This document shows positions 23,345-33,500 of a stretch of DNA of 64,000 bases, one piece after another. The notes beneath the pieces are model-generated. The model was not told where the DNA came from, ran no database searches, and was given only the letters and a program-made list of their open reading frames with translations. The translations under genes were made by a program, and so were the position numbers. The first letter of the stretch is position 1. Each line of letters begins with the position of its first letter. The stretch is taken from the NCBI GenBank assembly GCA_947628665.1, contig CANRAU010000008.1, forward strand, positions 1 through 64,000, given 5' to 3'. Source of the DNA: an uncultured Clostridia bacterium (GTDB taxonomy: Bacteria > Bacillota > Clostridia > Oscillospirales > Acutalibacteraceae).

Positions 23345-26308
23345 TTACTCGGTTTGCTCAGGCTTCTCAGGTGCGGGTTTTTCGGGCTCGGCTTTTTCGG
23401 GATCGGCTTGCGACGGACTTGACGCTTCCGTGCCTGCGGGCGTCGATTCCGTGTCCGCAGAAGTCGGCTCTGCTTCGGGTTGTGTCGGCGCGGTCGGCGG
23501 CGTTTTGCGCCTTTCCTCCACGATCACGTCCAAATCCCCTAAAAATTCGGAAAATACGCTCGGCTCGGATGCTTTTTCGGTTTCGGCAGGCGTCTCATTG
23601 GCGTGCGCCGACCATTTTTCGGTGTTTTTCTTTCGGTAGAACAGCCATTGCCGCCGTCTGCAAATCATCAGGAATGTGGCAATCACAATCGACGCAATCG
23701 TGACATAACAGCCGGCCTGCAGCCCGGGCGACGTATAGACCAACGACACGGTGTGCGTCCCCGCGCCGATGTTGAATGCGAGCAGCCCGTCGGAGACGGC
23801 CAAAATATCATTTGCATAAACGCGCTTGCCGTCCACGAAAACCTGCCAGTTATTGTCATAAGGGATCGAGGTGTAGACGATCTCGTTTTCGTCCGCCGTC
23901 AAAATTCCCGTGAGCTTCGTGTCTTTGTATTCGGACAGCTGGAACTGCCCGTCGTCCGCCAGCTTCTCATAGCCGCGCTTAAAGGCGTTCAAATCCAAGG
24001 CGTACGCGTAAAACAGCAGCGAGCCTTCGTTCTCGGTCGCCTTTACGGGGATCTCAACGGTGATCGGCATGCCCGCCTCGCATACGCCGAGATCGACGAT
24101 ATAGCCGTCCGATGTGTTGACGTCCTTGGTCTTTTCCCCGATCCTTGCGGAGGCGGTGTCGACCTGCGAGGATTTGATATAGACAAAGACCTCTTCCGAC
24201 CGCTCCGGGGTCATCTCCATGGTGAAACTCGCGCCCACGTCCTCGTCTGTCTTGGAGAAAGAGATCGCGTCCGATTCGCCGCTGCCGTCCAAATAGCTCG
24301 AGAGGTTGTTATATTGAATGTCGGCGGGCTTTAATTCGCGGAACACATTCTCCACGCCCGTCGCGAGGGAAAACCATTGCTGCTGCTGTAAAAACGGATT
24401 GCTTTGAGCCTCGGTCGTCCAGTCGGCAACGTCCGCACTCGTACAAAATGCGATGGGCAACGCATAATTGTTTTCATATGCGGTGAATTTTCCCGAGGAG
24501 AACAATTCCTTATACAGCAAAGGGTTCATAGCGGAGTTGTCATTATCCACCAAATACTTCAGCCCGAACATGGCGTTGTACACGGGCGTTTGCAGGTGAT
24601 AGGTATAGCTGTTGATATAATTTCCGAACATACCGATATTGCGCTGCAAATTTGAGGTCTTTTCATATGCCATGGAGGAGAACACCGAAACGCCGTTGTA
24701 ATTGTACCAGCTCGGATCCATGCGCGTGCGCAGGTCGGTCAGTTCCATGCGGTAAAACGAACCGTCGTATTCGTCCAGCTTTGATTTCAGTGTGCGGAAG
24801 TCCGCATAATCCTCCGTGTAATTGGGCTTGGACTGGTTCATGGTGTAATGAGGGGTGGTGGAAAGCGCGATTTCCGAAACAGTCGTGCAGAGCAGCAAAA
24901 CGGCGATCACGGATGCGGAGGCTTTCCGCTCACGGAACAGATACAGAATACACACATATCCTACCGCAAAAATCAGGCTCAGCAGCAGGGACGTATCGGT
25001 TACGTTTTTGGAGGTGATCTTTTCCACCAAAACAATGAAAGCGGCCACACCGACGCCCACGGCCAAAATCTGCTTGCCGGAAAAAGAGCGGATATGCGTA
25101 AGCGCTTTGTATGCCATGGTCAGCAGCACAAAGGTATACATAAACGAAAAACGGTAGGGGAGATCGTTCGGGAAGTGCATACCGTGCCAGAAGAAATTCA
25201 GATAATTGATGGAAAAGCTGAAATACAAAACGCCGAGCAGGCAGACGTGCGCGACTTTTTCCCGCACGGGAATTTTTTGGCAGAAGAGATACAGCGGTAC
25301 GCACAACAGCGTCAGAACGCCGCTGTACACATTGGGCAGCACATCGCTGCCGCTGCTTCGGATGGTCGGCTCGGTAGAGGCCAAATGATTGGCCAAAAAG
25401 TCAAAGACGGCAAAATACTTTTTATAGCTTGTCGGCGCGCCGCCCGATGTGGCGGAGCTGGACGACAGCACCTCTATAAGGGGGAACAAAACCATGGCGA
25501 CCAAGCCCACGGCCAGCACCGAATAGAAGGCGAATTTCCAGCCGGAGCAGAAGAACAGAGAATTTTTACAGCGACGAATGAGATTCGGCTTCTTCTCGGT
25601 GAGCGGCACTTCGTAAAAGGTCTCCGAGAACGCGTGGTGCGAGAAATAGAAAGTCAGGAAATACAGCACCGAGAAAATGCAGACCATGTAGGCCATGTAG
25701 TAGTTGGTGATAAAGGTCAAAGCAAGGGTCACGCAGTATAAGGTCGGCCGCCCTTTATGAATGATGCGCTCTATCCCCAACATGACAAGGGGGAACAGGT
25801 ACATCGCGTCGAGCCACATCACGTTCCAGTAATAGGCGATGAAATAGCCGCAGAACGCGTACAGTACGCCAAAGGCCGCCGTACTCGCGTCGCTCTTTCC
25901 GAAGGACTTCTTGAGATAATACGTAAACGAGCAGGCCGAAAGCACCGCCTTGAGTAAAATCATCACGGAAATGGCCTCGGGAATGTTCTCATGCCCAAAC
26001 AGCAGGATAATGAAAGAAATGGGGCTGGAAAGATAATTGAAAAAGTTGCCGAGGAAGTTGCCGCCTAAGCCCGTTTCCCAGGAGTAGAGCAACGAACCGC
26101 CGCTCGTCAGCCGGTCGTAAAGCTCCGCAAACAGAGGGCCGTACTGGTGGTAAAGATCCATGCGCAAAATCGTCATGTTGCCGAACGGGATCAGATTGTA
26201 GCAGTAATAGACCAAGAGCATAAGCACCAAAGCGCAGAGCCCCGAAATCAGAATGAACTTATTTTCCGTAAAAAAAGATATGCGTTTTTTTGCCTTTTTT
26301 GGTTTCAT
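23345..26308 (-). CDS. YfhO-family membrane protein
   Basis: 987 residues beginning MKPKKAKKRISFF; AAGGGGC precedes this ATG. About a dozen membrane segments fill the first half (GNMTILRMDLYHQYGPLF, LLYSWETGLGGNFLGNFFNYLSSP are YfhO signatures). A large extracellular beta-rich part follows, then one more membrane segment (VTIASIVIATFLMI) and an acidic Pro/Glu-rich cytoplasmic tail (EPEKPAPEKPEQTE). YfhO proteins are GT-C-like and are implicated in glycosylating lipoteichoic acid or other wall polymers. The long tail is unusual. It probably shares a transcript with the GH28 gene. Confidence 0.88.
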   Translation of the reverse strand: MKPKKAKKRISFFTENKFILISGLCALVLMLLVYYCYNLIPFGNMTILRMDLYHQYGPLFAELYDRLTSGGSLLYSWETGLGGNFLGNFFNYLSSPISFIILLFGHENIPEAISVMILLKAVLSACSFTYYLKKSFGKSDASTAAFGVLYAFCGYFIAYYWNVMWLDAMYLFPLVMLGIERIIHKGRPTLYCVTLALTFITNYYMAYMVCIFSVLYFLTFYFSHHAFSETFYEVPLTEKKPNLIRRCKNSLFFCSGWKFAFYSVLAVGLVAMVLFPLIEVLSSSSATSGGAPTSYKKYFAVFDFLANHLASTEPTIRSSGSDVLPNVYSGVLTLLCVPLYLFCQKIPVREKVAHVCLLGVLYFSFSINYLNFFWHGMHFPNDLPYRFSFMYTFVLLTMAYKALTHIRSFSGKQILAVGVGVAAFIVLVEKITSKNVTDTSLLLSLIFAVGYVCILYLFRERKASASVIAVLLLCTTVSEIALSTTPHYTMNQSKPNYTEDYADFRTLKSKLDEYDGSFYRMELTDLRTRMDPSWYNYNGVSVFSSMAYEKTSNLQRNIGMFGNYINSYTYHLQTPVYNAMFGLKYLVDNDNSAMNPLLYKELFSSGKFTAYENNYALPIAFCTSADVADWTTEAQSNPFLQQQQWFSLATGVENVFRELKPADIQYNNLSSYLDGSGESDAISFSKTDEDVGASFTMEMTPERSEEVFVYIKSSQVDTASARIGEKTKDVNTSDGYIVDLGVCEAGMPITVEIPVKATENEGSLLFYAYALDLNAFKRGYEKLADDGQFQLSEYKDTKLTGILTADENEIVYTSIPYDNNWQVFVDGKRVYANDILAVSDGLLAFNIGAGTHTVSLVYTSPGLQAGCYVTIASIVIATFLMICRRRQWLFYRKKNTEKWSAHANETPAETEKASEPSVFSEFLGDLDVIVEERRKTPPTAPTQPEAEPTSADTESTPAGTEASSPSQADPEKAEPEKPAPEKPEQTE

Positions 26309-26362
26309 ATTCTTAGCCCCTTGTGCTTTTTTTCGGCCAAACTTATCCTGTATTTTACTCTT

Positions 26363-26391
26363 AATATACCATAGTATGCGCCCCGATTCAA
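26363..26391 (-). promoter_or_regulatory. Promoter of the YfhO/GH28 operon
   Basis: On the minus strand TTGAAT (26391-26386), 17 bases, TATATT (26368-26363), 55 bases before the ATG. Confidence 0.65.
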
Positions 26392-26458
26392 GCAATTCTT
26401 CTTCGGCTTTCGGTCGTGTCGGGATAAGTACGGATCAAACGCTTGGAAGGTTCTCGGG

Positions 26459-26487
26459 TTGACAGGGATTTGCAATCTGCATATAAT
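26459..26487 (+). promoter_or_regulatory. Consensus promoter of the GH31 gene
   Basis: Perfect TTGACA (26459-26464), 17 bases, perfect TATAAT (26482-26487). It rules out the longer in-frame start at 26443. Confidence 0.85.
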
Positions 26488-26529
26488 AAAACCGACTTTG
26501 CAAATTCTGCGCTTTTTCGGGGGCTTTGT

Positions 26530-28476
26530 ATGCACAATCTGACCGTACATAAAAATGAGATCCTGTTTGCAAGGGCGGAGGAGCTTGTCCGCATCACGCC
26601 CTGTCACCAAAACGCCATTCGCTTTGAGGGCTTTCCCGACTGCCGATGCACAGATGAAAATTTTACGCTGATGCCGCAATCGACGGACGCCGAGATCGTC
26701 GAAGAGGAAAACGCGGTGACGATGACCGTCGGCTGTTTGCAGGTGCGCCTTACAAACAGGGGAAAAATCACGTTTTACCGCGACGGCAAAGTGATTTTGG
26801 AGGAAAAGCCGGAGCTTACCTTTGAAGACGGTTATCGGCATTATGACAACAAGAGCAGTGGGCTTTGGTCGGCGCGCGCGACCTTTCAAAGCCGAGAGGG
26901 CGAGCATTTTTACGGCCTTGGGCATGAGGCGAGCGGTCGGTTTGACTTGAAAGGCTGTTCGTTTGATATTCGCAACGTCAACGCCAAATGCACCATTCCG
27001 TATGTCTATTCCTCTTTGGGGTACGGGTTTATTTGGAACAATCCTGCTATCGGGCAGGTGGAGCTTTCCGAAAATCGAACGCGCTGGAGCGTGCAGACGA
27101 CCAAAAAGATCGATTATGTGGTCATCGGCGGCGCACCGAAGGAGGTTACGGAAGCGCTTGCCGACCTTACGGGACACGCACCCGTAATGCCGCATTGGGC
27201 GACGGGGTTTTGGCAAAGCCGACTGCGCTACGAAACGCAGGAGGAATTGCTGGAGGTCGCGCGCCGCTATCATCGGGAGGGCATTCCGCTCTCGGTCATC
27301 ATCGCGGATTATTTCCACTGGACACAGCAGGGGGATTATCGATTCGATCCGGCGTTTTGGCCGGATGTTCCCGCCATGACCGAAGAACTGCACCGCATGG
27401 GCGTAAAGCTCGTCGTTTCCGTATGGCCTACCATTAATCGGGAGAGCGAAAACTATGCCCATATGCGGCAGAACAATCTGCTGATCCGCACGTCGCGCGG
27501 CAGTGACCGCGTGTTTGAATTTTACGGCTGGCAGGCGGAGATCGACGCGACCAATCCCGAGACGCGCGCGTTCGTTTGGCGCAAGCTCAAAGAAAATTAT
27601 CTGGATAACGGCGTGGACGCGCTTTGGTTCGATGAGGCCGAGCCCGAGATCCACCCCGAGCACTTCGACAATTTGATTTTGTATGCGGGTCGCGGCGACG
27701 AGGTCGCGCTTTTGTATCCGTATTACTATTCCAAAATGGCATATGACGGCTTTACGGAAATGGGCGTTGCAAATCCCGTGACCTTGACGCGCTGTGCGTA
27801 TTTGGGCAGTCAAAAATTCGGCGCGCTCGTGTGGTCGGGCGATATTCCCTCCACCTTTGAAAGTCTCGACCAACAGGTCAAAGCGGGCTTGAATATGGCG
27901 ATGTGCGGCATCGTTTGGTGGAATACCGACATCGGCGGCTTTTACGGCGGCGATACTTGGAGCGAGAGCTATCGCGAATTGATCGTCCGCTGGTTTCAGT
28001 ACGGTGTGTTTTCGCCCGTGATGCGCGTACACGGCAACCGCAAGCTTCACGGCGAAAAGCACGACGTCAAAGAGCCTACGGGCGACCCGAACGAGCTTTG
28101 GAGCTTCGGTGAGGAGAATTTCCCGATTTTAAAGGATTTGGTCATGCTGCGCGAAAGACTGCGGCCGTATATCGAGCGGCATATGGAGATCGCTTCACAA
28201 AAAGGCCGGCCAATCATGCGGCCGATGTTTTTCGATTTCCCCGAGGATGAGACCTGCTATACGCTCGGTACGCAGTATATGTTCGGCGACGATATTCTGT
28301 TTGCGCCCATCGTGAAAGAGGGACAGACGGAAAAACGCGTGTACCTGCCCAAAGGGCAATGGATCTTGACGAAGGATAAACGGGAGTACGGCGAAGGCTT
28401 TTATACCGTACACGCCGAAAAGCATGAATTTGTCGCCTTTGTGAAAAAGGACGCGGCAGTGCTTGAATGCTTTTGA
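26530..28476 (+). CDS. Glycoside hydrolase family 31 enzyme
   Basis: 648 residues with no signal peptide. An N-terminal beta-sandwich (about 1-210) precedes a TIM barrel. The nucleophile Asp368 lies in ALWFDEAEPE and the likely acid/base Asp438 in WSGDIPSTF; NTDIGGFYGG and FSPVMRVHG are also family motifs. GH31 includes alpha-glucosidases and alpha-xylosidases. The WFDEAEPE nucleophile loop is nearer to alpha-xylosidase-like branches, but specificity is open. It follows a consensus promoter and precedes the antiporter by 45 bases. Confidence 0.92.
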   Translation: MHNLTVHKNEILFARAEELVRITPCHQNAIRFEGFPDCRCTDENFTLMPQSTDAEIVEEENAVTMTVGCLQVRLTNRGKITFYRDGKVILEEKPELTFEDGYRHYDNKSSGLWSARATFQSREGEHFYGLGHEASGRFDLKGCSFDIRNVNAKCTIPYVYSSLGYGFIWNNPAIGQVELSENRTRWSVQTTKKIDYVVIGGAPKEVTEALADLTGHAPVMPHWATGFWQSRLRYETQEELLEVARRYHREGIPLSVIIADYFHWTQQGDYRFDPAFWPDVPAMTEELHRMGVKLVVSVWPTINRESENYAHMRQNNLLIRTSRGSDRVFEFYGWQAEIDATNPETRAFVWRKLKENYLDNGVDALWFDEAEPEIHPEHFDNLILYAGRGDEVALLYPYYYSKMAYDGFTEMGVANPVTLTRCAYLGSQKFGALVWSGDIPSTFESLDQQVKAGLNMAMCGIVWWNTDIGGFYGGDTWSESYRELIVRWFQYGVFSPVMRVHGNRKLHGEKHDVKEPTGDPNELWSFGEENFPILKDLVMLRERLRPYIERHMEIASQKGRPIMRPMFFDFPEDETCYTLGTQYMFGDDILFAPIVKEGQTEKRVYLPKGQWILTKDKREYGEGFYTVHAEKHEFVAFVKKDAAVLECF

Positions 28477-28521
28477 GCGCGCTTTCCCATTTTCTGATAT
28501 ATCGAAACGGAGTCTTTTCCC

Positions 28522-29808
28522 ATGCAATTATTTCTTTGGTTATCCGTCTCTCTGATCGGTGGCCTGCTCATGTCCCGTCTTGCCAAAAAGCTGAAGTTAC
28601 CCGCTGTGACCGCGTATTTGGTCGCGGGGCTGCTGCTCGGCCCATACTGCATCGGCGCGCTGCATTTGCCCGGCGTCGGCTTCGGCACGTTACAGGAGGT
28701 CGAGTCTTTAAATCTTGTCTCTCAGGCCGCTTTGGGCTTTATCGCCTTTGCGATCGGCAATGAGTTTCGCTTGGAACAGCTCAAAGGCATGGGGCGGCAG
28801 GCAATCGTTGTCGGCATTTTGCAGGCGGTGCTGACCACCGTGCTTGTGGACGCGGCTTTGGTGACGCTGCATTTGATCAAGCCCGACCTCATTTCTATCT
28901 CGTCCGCGCTGACGCTCGGCGCGATCGCGGCGGCGACTGCGCCCGCCGCCACGCTGATGGTGGTGCGCCAATATAAAGCGCAAGGCCCTATGACGAAGCT
29001 GTTGCTTTTGGTCGTTGCAATCGACGACGCGGTCGGATTGGTGCTGTTCTCCGCATCCTTCGGCGTGGCGCAGGCTTTGGAAAGCGGACAAGCAAGCCTC
29101 CTGACCGTACTGCTGGAACCCGCCGTTGAGATCGTGCTGTCTTTGGCGCTCGGCGCGTTTGCCGGTTGGCTTTTGTACCGCATCGAAAAATACTTCTTTT
29201 CCCGAAGCAAGCGTCTTTCTCTCTCCATCGGCTGCGTGTTGCTGACCGTGGGCGTGTCCATGGCGGAATTTGAAATCCACGGCGTGCATGTAGGCTTCAG
29301 TCTCCTGCTCGTGTGCATGATGACAGGAACGGTGTTTTGCAATGTGTGCGACTTCTCCGAGGAACTCATGGGGCGCGTGGATAGCTGGACAGCGCCGTTG
29401 TTCGTGCTGTTTTTCGTGCTGTCGGGCGCGGAACTCGACTTGAAAGTGCTTGCCAATCCTCTGGTGCTGCTCGTCGGCATTGTGTATATCGTCTTTCGCT
29501 CACTCGGAAAGTATGTCGGCGCGTATGCAAGCTGTACGCTCACGCGCTGTTCCGAGAATATCCGCAAATATTTAGGGATCACCCTGTTCCCGCAGGCGGG
29601 TGTAGCCCTCGGCATGGCCTTGACCGCCCAACAGCTTGCCGAGGGGGAAATGATCCGCAATGTGGTGCTGTTTTCGGTGCTGGTCTATGAACTGCTCGGG
29701 CCTGCGCTTACCAAGAAAGCATTGATCGCCGCAGGGGAAATTCAAACCGACGGCAAAACCAACGCGCGCCTTGCGAACGAACCGAAAGAGCCGATCAGCC
29801 TCCGGTAA
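28522..29808 (+). CDS. CPA2-family cation/proton antiporter
   Basis: 428 residues with about 12-13 membrane segments. It has the glycine-rich AYLVAGLLLGPYCIG, and an acidic pair in the centre (AIDDAVGLVLFS), which in this superfamily carries the exchanged proton and cation. There is no C-terminal TrkA-N domain, so it is a short NapA/GerN-like form that exports Na+ or K+. The ATG follows AAACGGAGT. GerN-type exchangers can act in spore germination, but nothing here proves that. Confidence 0.88.
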   Translation: MQLFLWLSVSLIGGLLMSRLAKKLKLPAVTAYLVAGLLLGPYCIGALHLPGVGFGTLQEVESLNLVSQAALGFIAFAIGNEFRLEQLKGMGRQAIVVGILQAVLTTVLVDAALVTLHLIKPDLISISSALTLGAIAAATAPAATLMVVRQYKAQGPMTKLLLLVVAIDDAVGLVLFSASFGVAQALESGQASLLTVLLEPAVEIVLSLALGAFAGWLLYRIEKYFFSRSKRLSLSIGCVLLTVGVSMAEFEIHGVHVGFSLLLVCMMTGTVFCNVCDFSEELMGRVDSWTAPLFVLFFVLSGAELDLKVLANPLVLLVGIVYIVFRSLGKYVGAYASCTLTRCSENIRKYLGITLFPQAGVALGMALTAQQLAEGEMIRNVVLFSVLVYELLGPALTKKALIAAGEIQTDGKTNARLANEPKEPISLR

Positions 29809-29823
29809 AATCGCGATCTCGGC

Positions 29824-29852
29824 TTGACAAAGCGAAAAAGAACTTGTATACT
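29824..29852 (+). promoter_or_regulatory. Promoter of the cobalamin-riboswitch operon
   Basis: Perfect TTGACA (29824-29829), 17 bases, TATACT (29847-29852), with expected start near 29859, about 40 bases before the aptamer. Confidence 0.85.
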
Positions 29853-29899
29853 GGAAAAAACTGCATAGGGGCTGTCCCTATAAAGGGGTAGCCTTACAT

Positions 29900-30091
29900 G
29901 AAATACGGTTTGAAAAGTTGTTTGCTGAGTAGATGAAAAGGGAATCCGGTTCGAGTCCGGAACAACCGCCATTACTGTATTTGACGAAAGAAAGAGCTTC
30001 TGCCATTGGGACGTTTTTGCCCCGAGAAGGCGCTCTTTTGGGACGCGGGGAAAGCCGCGCCGCGCATAAGTCAGGAGACCTGCCGTATTTC
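29900..30091 (+). promoter_or_regulatory. Cobalamin (B12) riboswitch aptamer
   Basis: The closing stem P1 is GAAATACGG (29900-29908) with CCGTATTTC (30083-30091). The conserved core AAAAGGGAATCCGG...GAGTCCGG...CCATTACTGTA and the B12 box AGTCAGGAGACCTGCC (30069-30084) are both present. Family members bind adenosyl- or methylcobalamin. A terminator at 30221-30255 follows, so the design is a transcriptional OFF switch: B12 present, operon off. Confidence 0.95.
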
Positions 30092-30220
30092 TTATGGTTA
30101 AGGCTTTGGTGTGAAGCGTGCAGCCGATCTATCGGACAGAACTTTGTCCGGCTTTGGGGCGCGCTTTTTTTGCGCCTTTTAGAAGCCATGCCTGCATGCA
30201 CCTGACCGATATATCTGTTG

Positions 30221-30255
30221 TACTCTTCCGACAAAGCGCGGAAGAGTATTTTTTT
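30221..30255 (+). terminator. Riboswitch expression-platform terminator
   Basis: A 10-pair stem TACTCTTCCG (30221-30230) with CGGAAGAGTA (30239-30248), then seven T. It ends just before the ribosome site of the first gene. Confidence 0.85.
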
Positions 30256-30272
30256 GTGAAGGGGGCGTTATT

Positions 30273-30539
30273 TTGCCGGAGGACAAACGCATATGGGCGA
30301 TAGACGCTTTACAGCAAAAGGCGGAGGAGACGGGGCGCACGCCGAAAAAAGAGGATTTTGACGAGACGACCCGCGCCCGCATCAAAGCGTTTCTCGGTCC
30401 GTGGCCGCGCGCCCTGGAGGCGGCGGGGCTAAAGGAAGCCAAGCCTTTATCGAAAAACAAAAAGAAAAAGCGTTCAAAACCCGCCGCTAAGCGCGGCAAG
30501 GCGCAAAATGACGCTTCAGAAGCAGGAGGTTCAAAATGA
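30273..30539 (+). CDS. Small basic protein with a homing-endonuclease-associated repeat
   Basis: 88 residues with a TTG start 7 bases after GAAGGGGG. Residues 5-54 (WAIDALQQKAEETGRTPKK, IKAFLGPWPRALEAAGL) match the HNH-associated helical repeat, a small putative DNA-binding unit. The tail is Lys-rich (KNKKKKRSKP). There is no signal peptide or nuclease domain. It is the first gene after the riboswitch terminator and its stop overlaps the next start (ATGA), so it is translationally coupled to the surface protein. It may be a local regulator; its B12 link is not known to me. Confidence 0.7.
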   Translation: MPEDKRIWAIDALQQKAEETGRTPKKEDFDETTRARIKAFLGPWPRALEAAGLKEAKPLSKNKKKKRSKPAAKRGKAQNDASEAGGSK

Positions 30540-33500
30540 AAAAGCAGAGGATCAGTCGGTTGGTTGCCGCATGTCTTGCGGTGCTGTTGGTCGTATCCAC
30601 GCTGCCCGTGTCCGCATTCGCGGCGGACATCGCGGCGCAGACGAATGAGGGCTTACTTGCCCTGCGCGGCGAGGGTACGGAAGAAAATCCGTATTTGCTT
30701 GAAACGGGAGACGATCTGAAAGCCCTGTCCGACGAAGTAAACAGCGGCGAAAGCTATAAAGGGCAGTATTTTCGGTTCGCGGCGGACATCACGCTGCCTG
30801 CGGATTGGACGCCGCTGGGCAGCGGCGGCAAGAGCTTTTCGGGAATCATCGATGGCAACGGCAAAACGCTGACCGTGCCGTCGGGCAGTCTGTCGCTTAT
30901 AGGCAAGCCCGTGGGCGCGACGGTCAAAAATCTGAACCTGTACGGCGAGAGAATTCCAGGCTACGGTTTGGTGCAGGGTTATGCCACAGGCTCTGACATC
31001 ACAATCGACCGTGTGACGATCAAAGCGGGTTCGCACATTTTGTATGCGGGTCTTATAGGCGGTTACGGCAACAGCTCCGTCACGATCACCCACTGCACGG
31101 TGGAAAAGGGCGTTGTCATCGGCGACGACGGCAGCGGCTTTTGGGGCGATCTCGGCGATACGGGCTACAGCTATCCGTTTGTGGGAAAGTTTGATCATCG
31201 GGACAACATCGGTTCTTTCGCAGGGGCGTTTAACGGCACGATCAGCGACTGTGTCAGCTACGCCACGGTGTACGGCGGAAACAACGTGGGCGGCATTGTC
31301 GGCGTGAAAGGGCAGTCCATGCGCGAATTCTATATCAACAGCTGTGCCTTTTACGGCGATGTGATCGCGACGGGCAAAGCGGTAGGCGGCATTGTGGGCA
31401 GCGGGTATCCTTCTGCTTCGTCGTCTCCCTGCGCGACCGTCGAAAACTGCTATGCCGTGGGGCATGTGCAGGGCGCGAACTGCGTCGGCGGTATTTTCGG
31501 CGGCGAAATGGGGACGAGCAACTGTCTGAACAACGGCGTCGGCAGTGTTCGCAACAACTTTTTTGCGGGGACGGTTGCGGCGACCGATGCGAATGCACAG
31601 GCTGGCGGCGTGATCGGATATATGAAGTCCCTGAACCGCTATAATGTGATCGACGGCAATTATTATACGGCGGATTGCGGCGCGCAGCGGGGTATCGGTG
31701 AAATACAAACCGTCAAAACCGCGGCCGACGACCCGCACTATGGGCGCGAGGACGATCCGACGGGCGCGGATGCGGACGCCGTCGCCATGCAAATTCCGAC
31801 GGCAGACCTGACCAACGGGAATTTGGTCTCGCGGCTCAACGCTTCGCTTACCGGGCATTCGGACTACAAGCAGGGCGCGCGGCATCCTGTTTTCGGCGAC
31901 GAAAAGCATGTGATCAGCGTCACGTCGCCAAACAAGCTGGCGTCCAGTCCCGAAAAGTCGGTGTACGCATATACGGACTATTCGCTTTTGGAAAATTATG
32001 ACATCACCGTTAAATACAGCGACGGCACAGTCCGGACGGTGAAAGCGTCCGAAGGCACATTTTCGGGCGTGGATTTTACAAAGACGGGGTATCAGCTCGC
32101 GACGCTTTTGTATGAAGGCTATGCGATGCACTTCGGCGTGAAGGTCAACGGGCTTCCTGCGTCCTCCAATGCGGTGTCCGTGACCGTTTTGGGCGATACC
32201 AACCACGGCGACAACGGGGAAGTCCATCTTTTGAAAAACGGCGATCTTTCCACATGGGTCGCCAAAAAGGCTTATTTGCTCGACAAAGGGCTGACCGTGA
32301 AAGACCTTTTGGAAAAATGCTTTGCGGAAAAAAATATTTCCTTTGTCAATGAAACAGGCAATTACATTTCACTAATCACCTTTGACGGCGTGACGCTCGG
32401 CGAGATGACCAACGGCGCGAATGCGGGCTGGCTGTATGCCGTAAACGGTGCGATCTCCGATTTGGGTATTGCGGAATATGTGCCGCAAAACGGCGACGAA
32501 GTCATCCTGTTCTATTCGGACGATTATACGCAGGAGAATTGGCAATATAATGCGGACGTGCTGCAGGTCACAAAGCTGTTGGAGGATTTGCCCGAAGCGG
32601 ACGGCCTGACGCCCGCGTATGCGGCGCAGGTTTTTGCCGCGCGGGACGCATATGCCGGCTTAGACGAGGACGAGCAAGCCTTTATTTCGGACGAATTGAA
32701 AGAGAAATTAGAAGCCGACGTGCTGAAAATCGCGGAGCTTCAAAAAGCGCAACAGCAGGCTTTGTCGGATATTTACCAAAAGACAGGGAACGCACTGCTG
32801 CAAGACGCCAAGGCAAACGGGCTGACTGTTTCTTCCGTCGGCGGCGAATGGGCGATGATCGGGCTTGCAAGATCGGGTGCGCTTACCGACGACGTGGCGG
32901 ACGCCTATTATCAGGAAGTCGTAACCGTCCTGCGCGAAAACGGCTCGGCAAAGTTGCATACCGTGAAATCCACGGAGAACGCGCGCGTCATCCTCGCTTT
33001 GACCGCCATCGGCAAAGACGTGACCAATGCGGCGGGATACAATTTGCTCGAACCGCTTTCCGATTGGGACTATGTGCAATTCCAGGGGGTCAATGGCCCC
33101 ATTTGGACGCTGATCGCTTTGGACGCGCATGATTACGCGATCCCCAAGGCCGAAGCGGGAAAAACGCAGACGACCAGAGAGGGGCTTATCGCGTACATTT
33201 TGGAAAAGCAATCCGCAAACGGCGGCTGGGGCTTGCACGCAGACGATGACGCGGACGCGGATCTGAGCGCCATGGCCATACAGGCGCTTGCCCCGTACTA
33301 TGCGGAAAACGCAGAGGTTAGGCGCGCGGTAGATAAGGCGTTGGACTATCTGTCCGCTGTGCAGAATGCAGACGGCTCTTTCTCCTCGTGGGGGACATCG
33401 AATTTTGAATCGGTCGCACAAACGATCATCGCGCTCGCGACGCTCGGAATTGACCCGACTGCGGATGCGCGCTTCATCAAAAACGGCTATACGCTTATGG

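Noticed and set aside
29933-30205. Protein of about 90 residues upstream of the B12 operon
   Set aside because: It lies across the conserved cobalamin aptamer; the bases are explained by the RNA.
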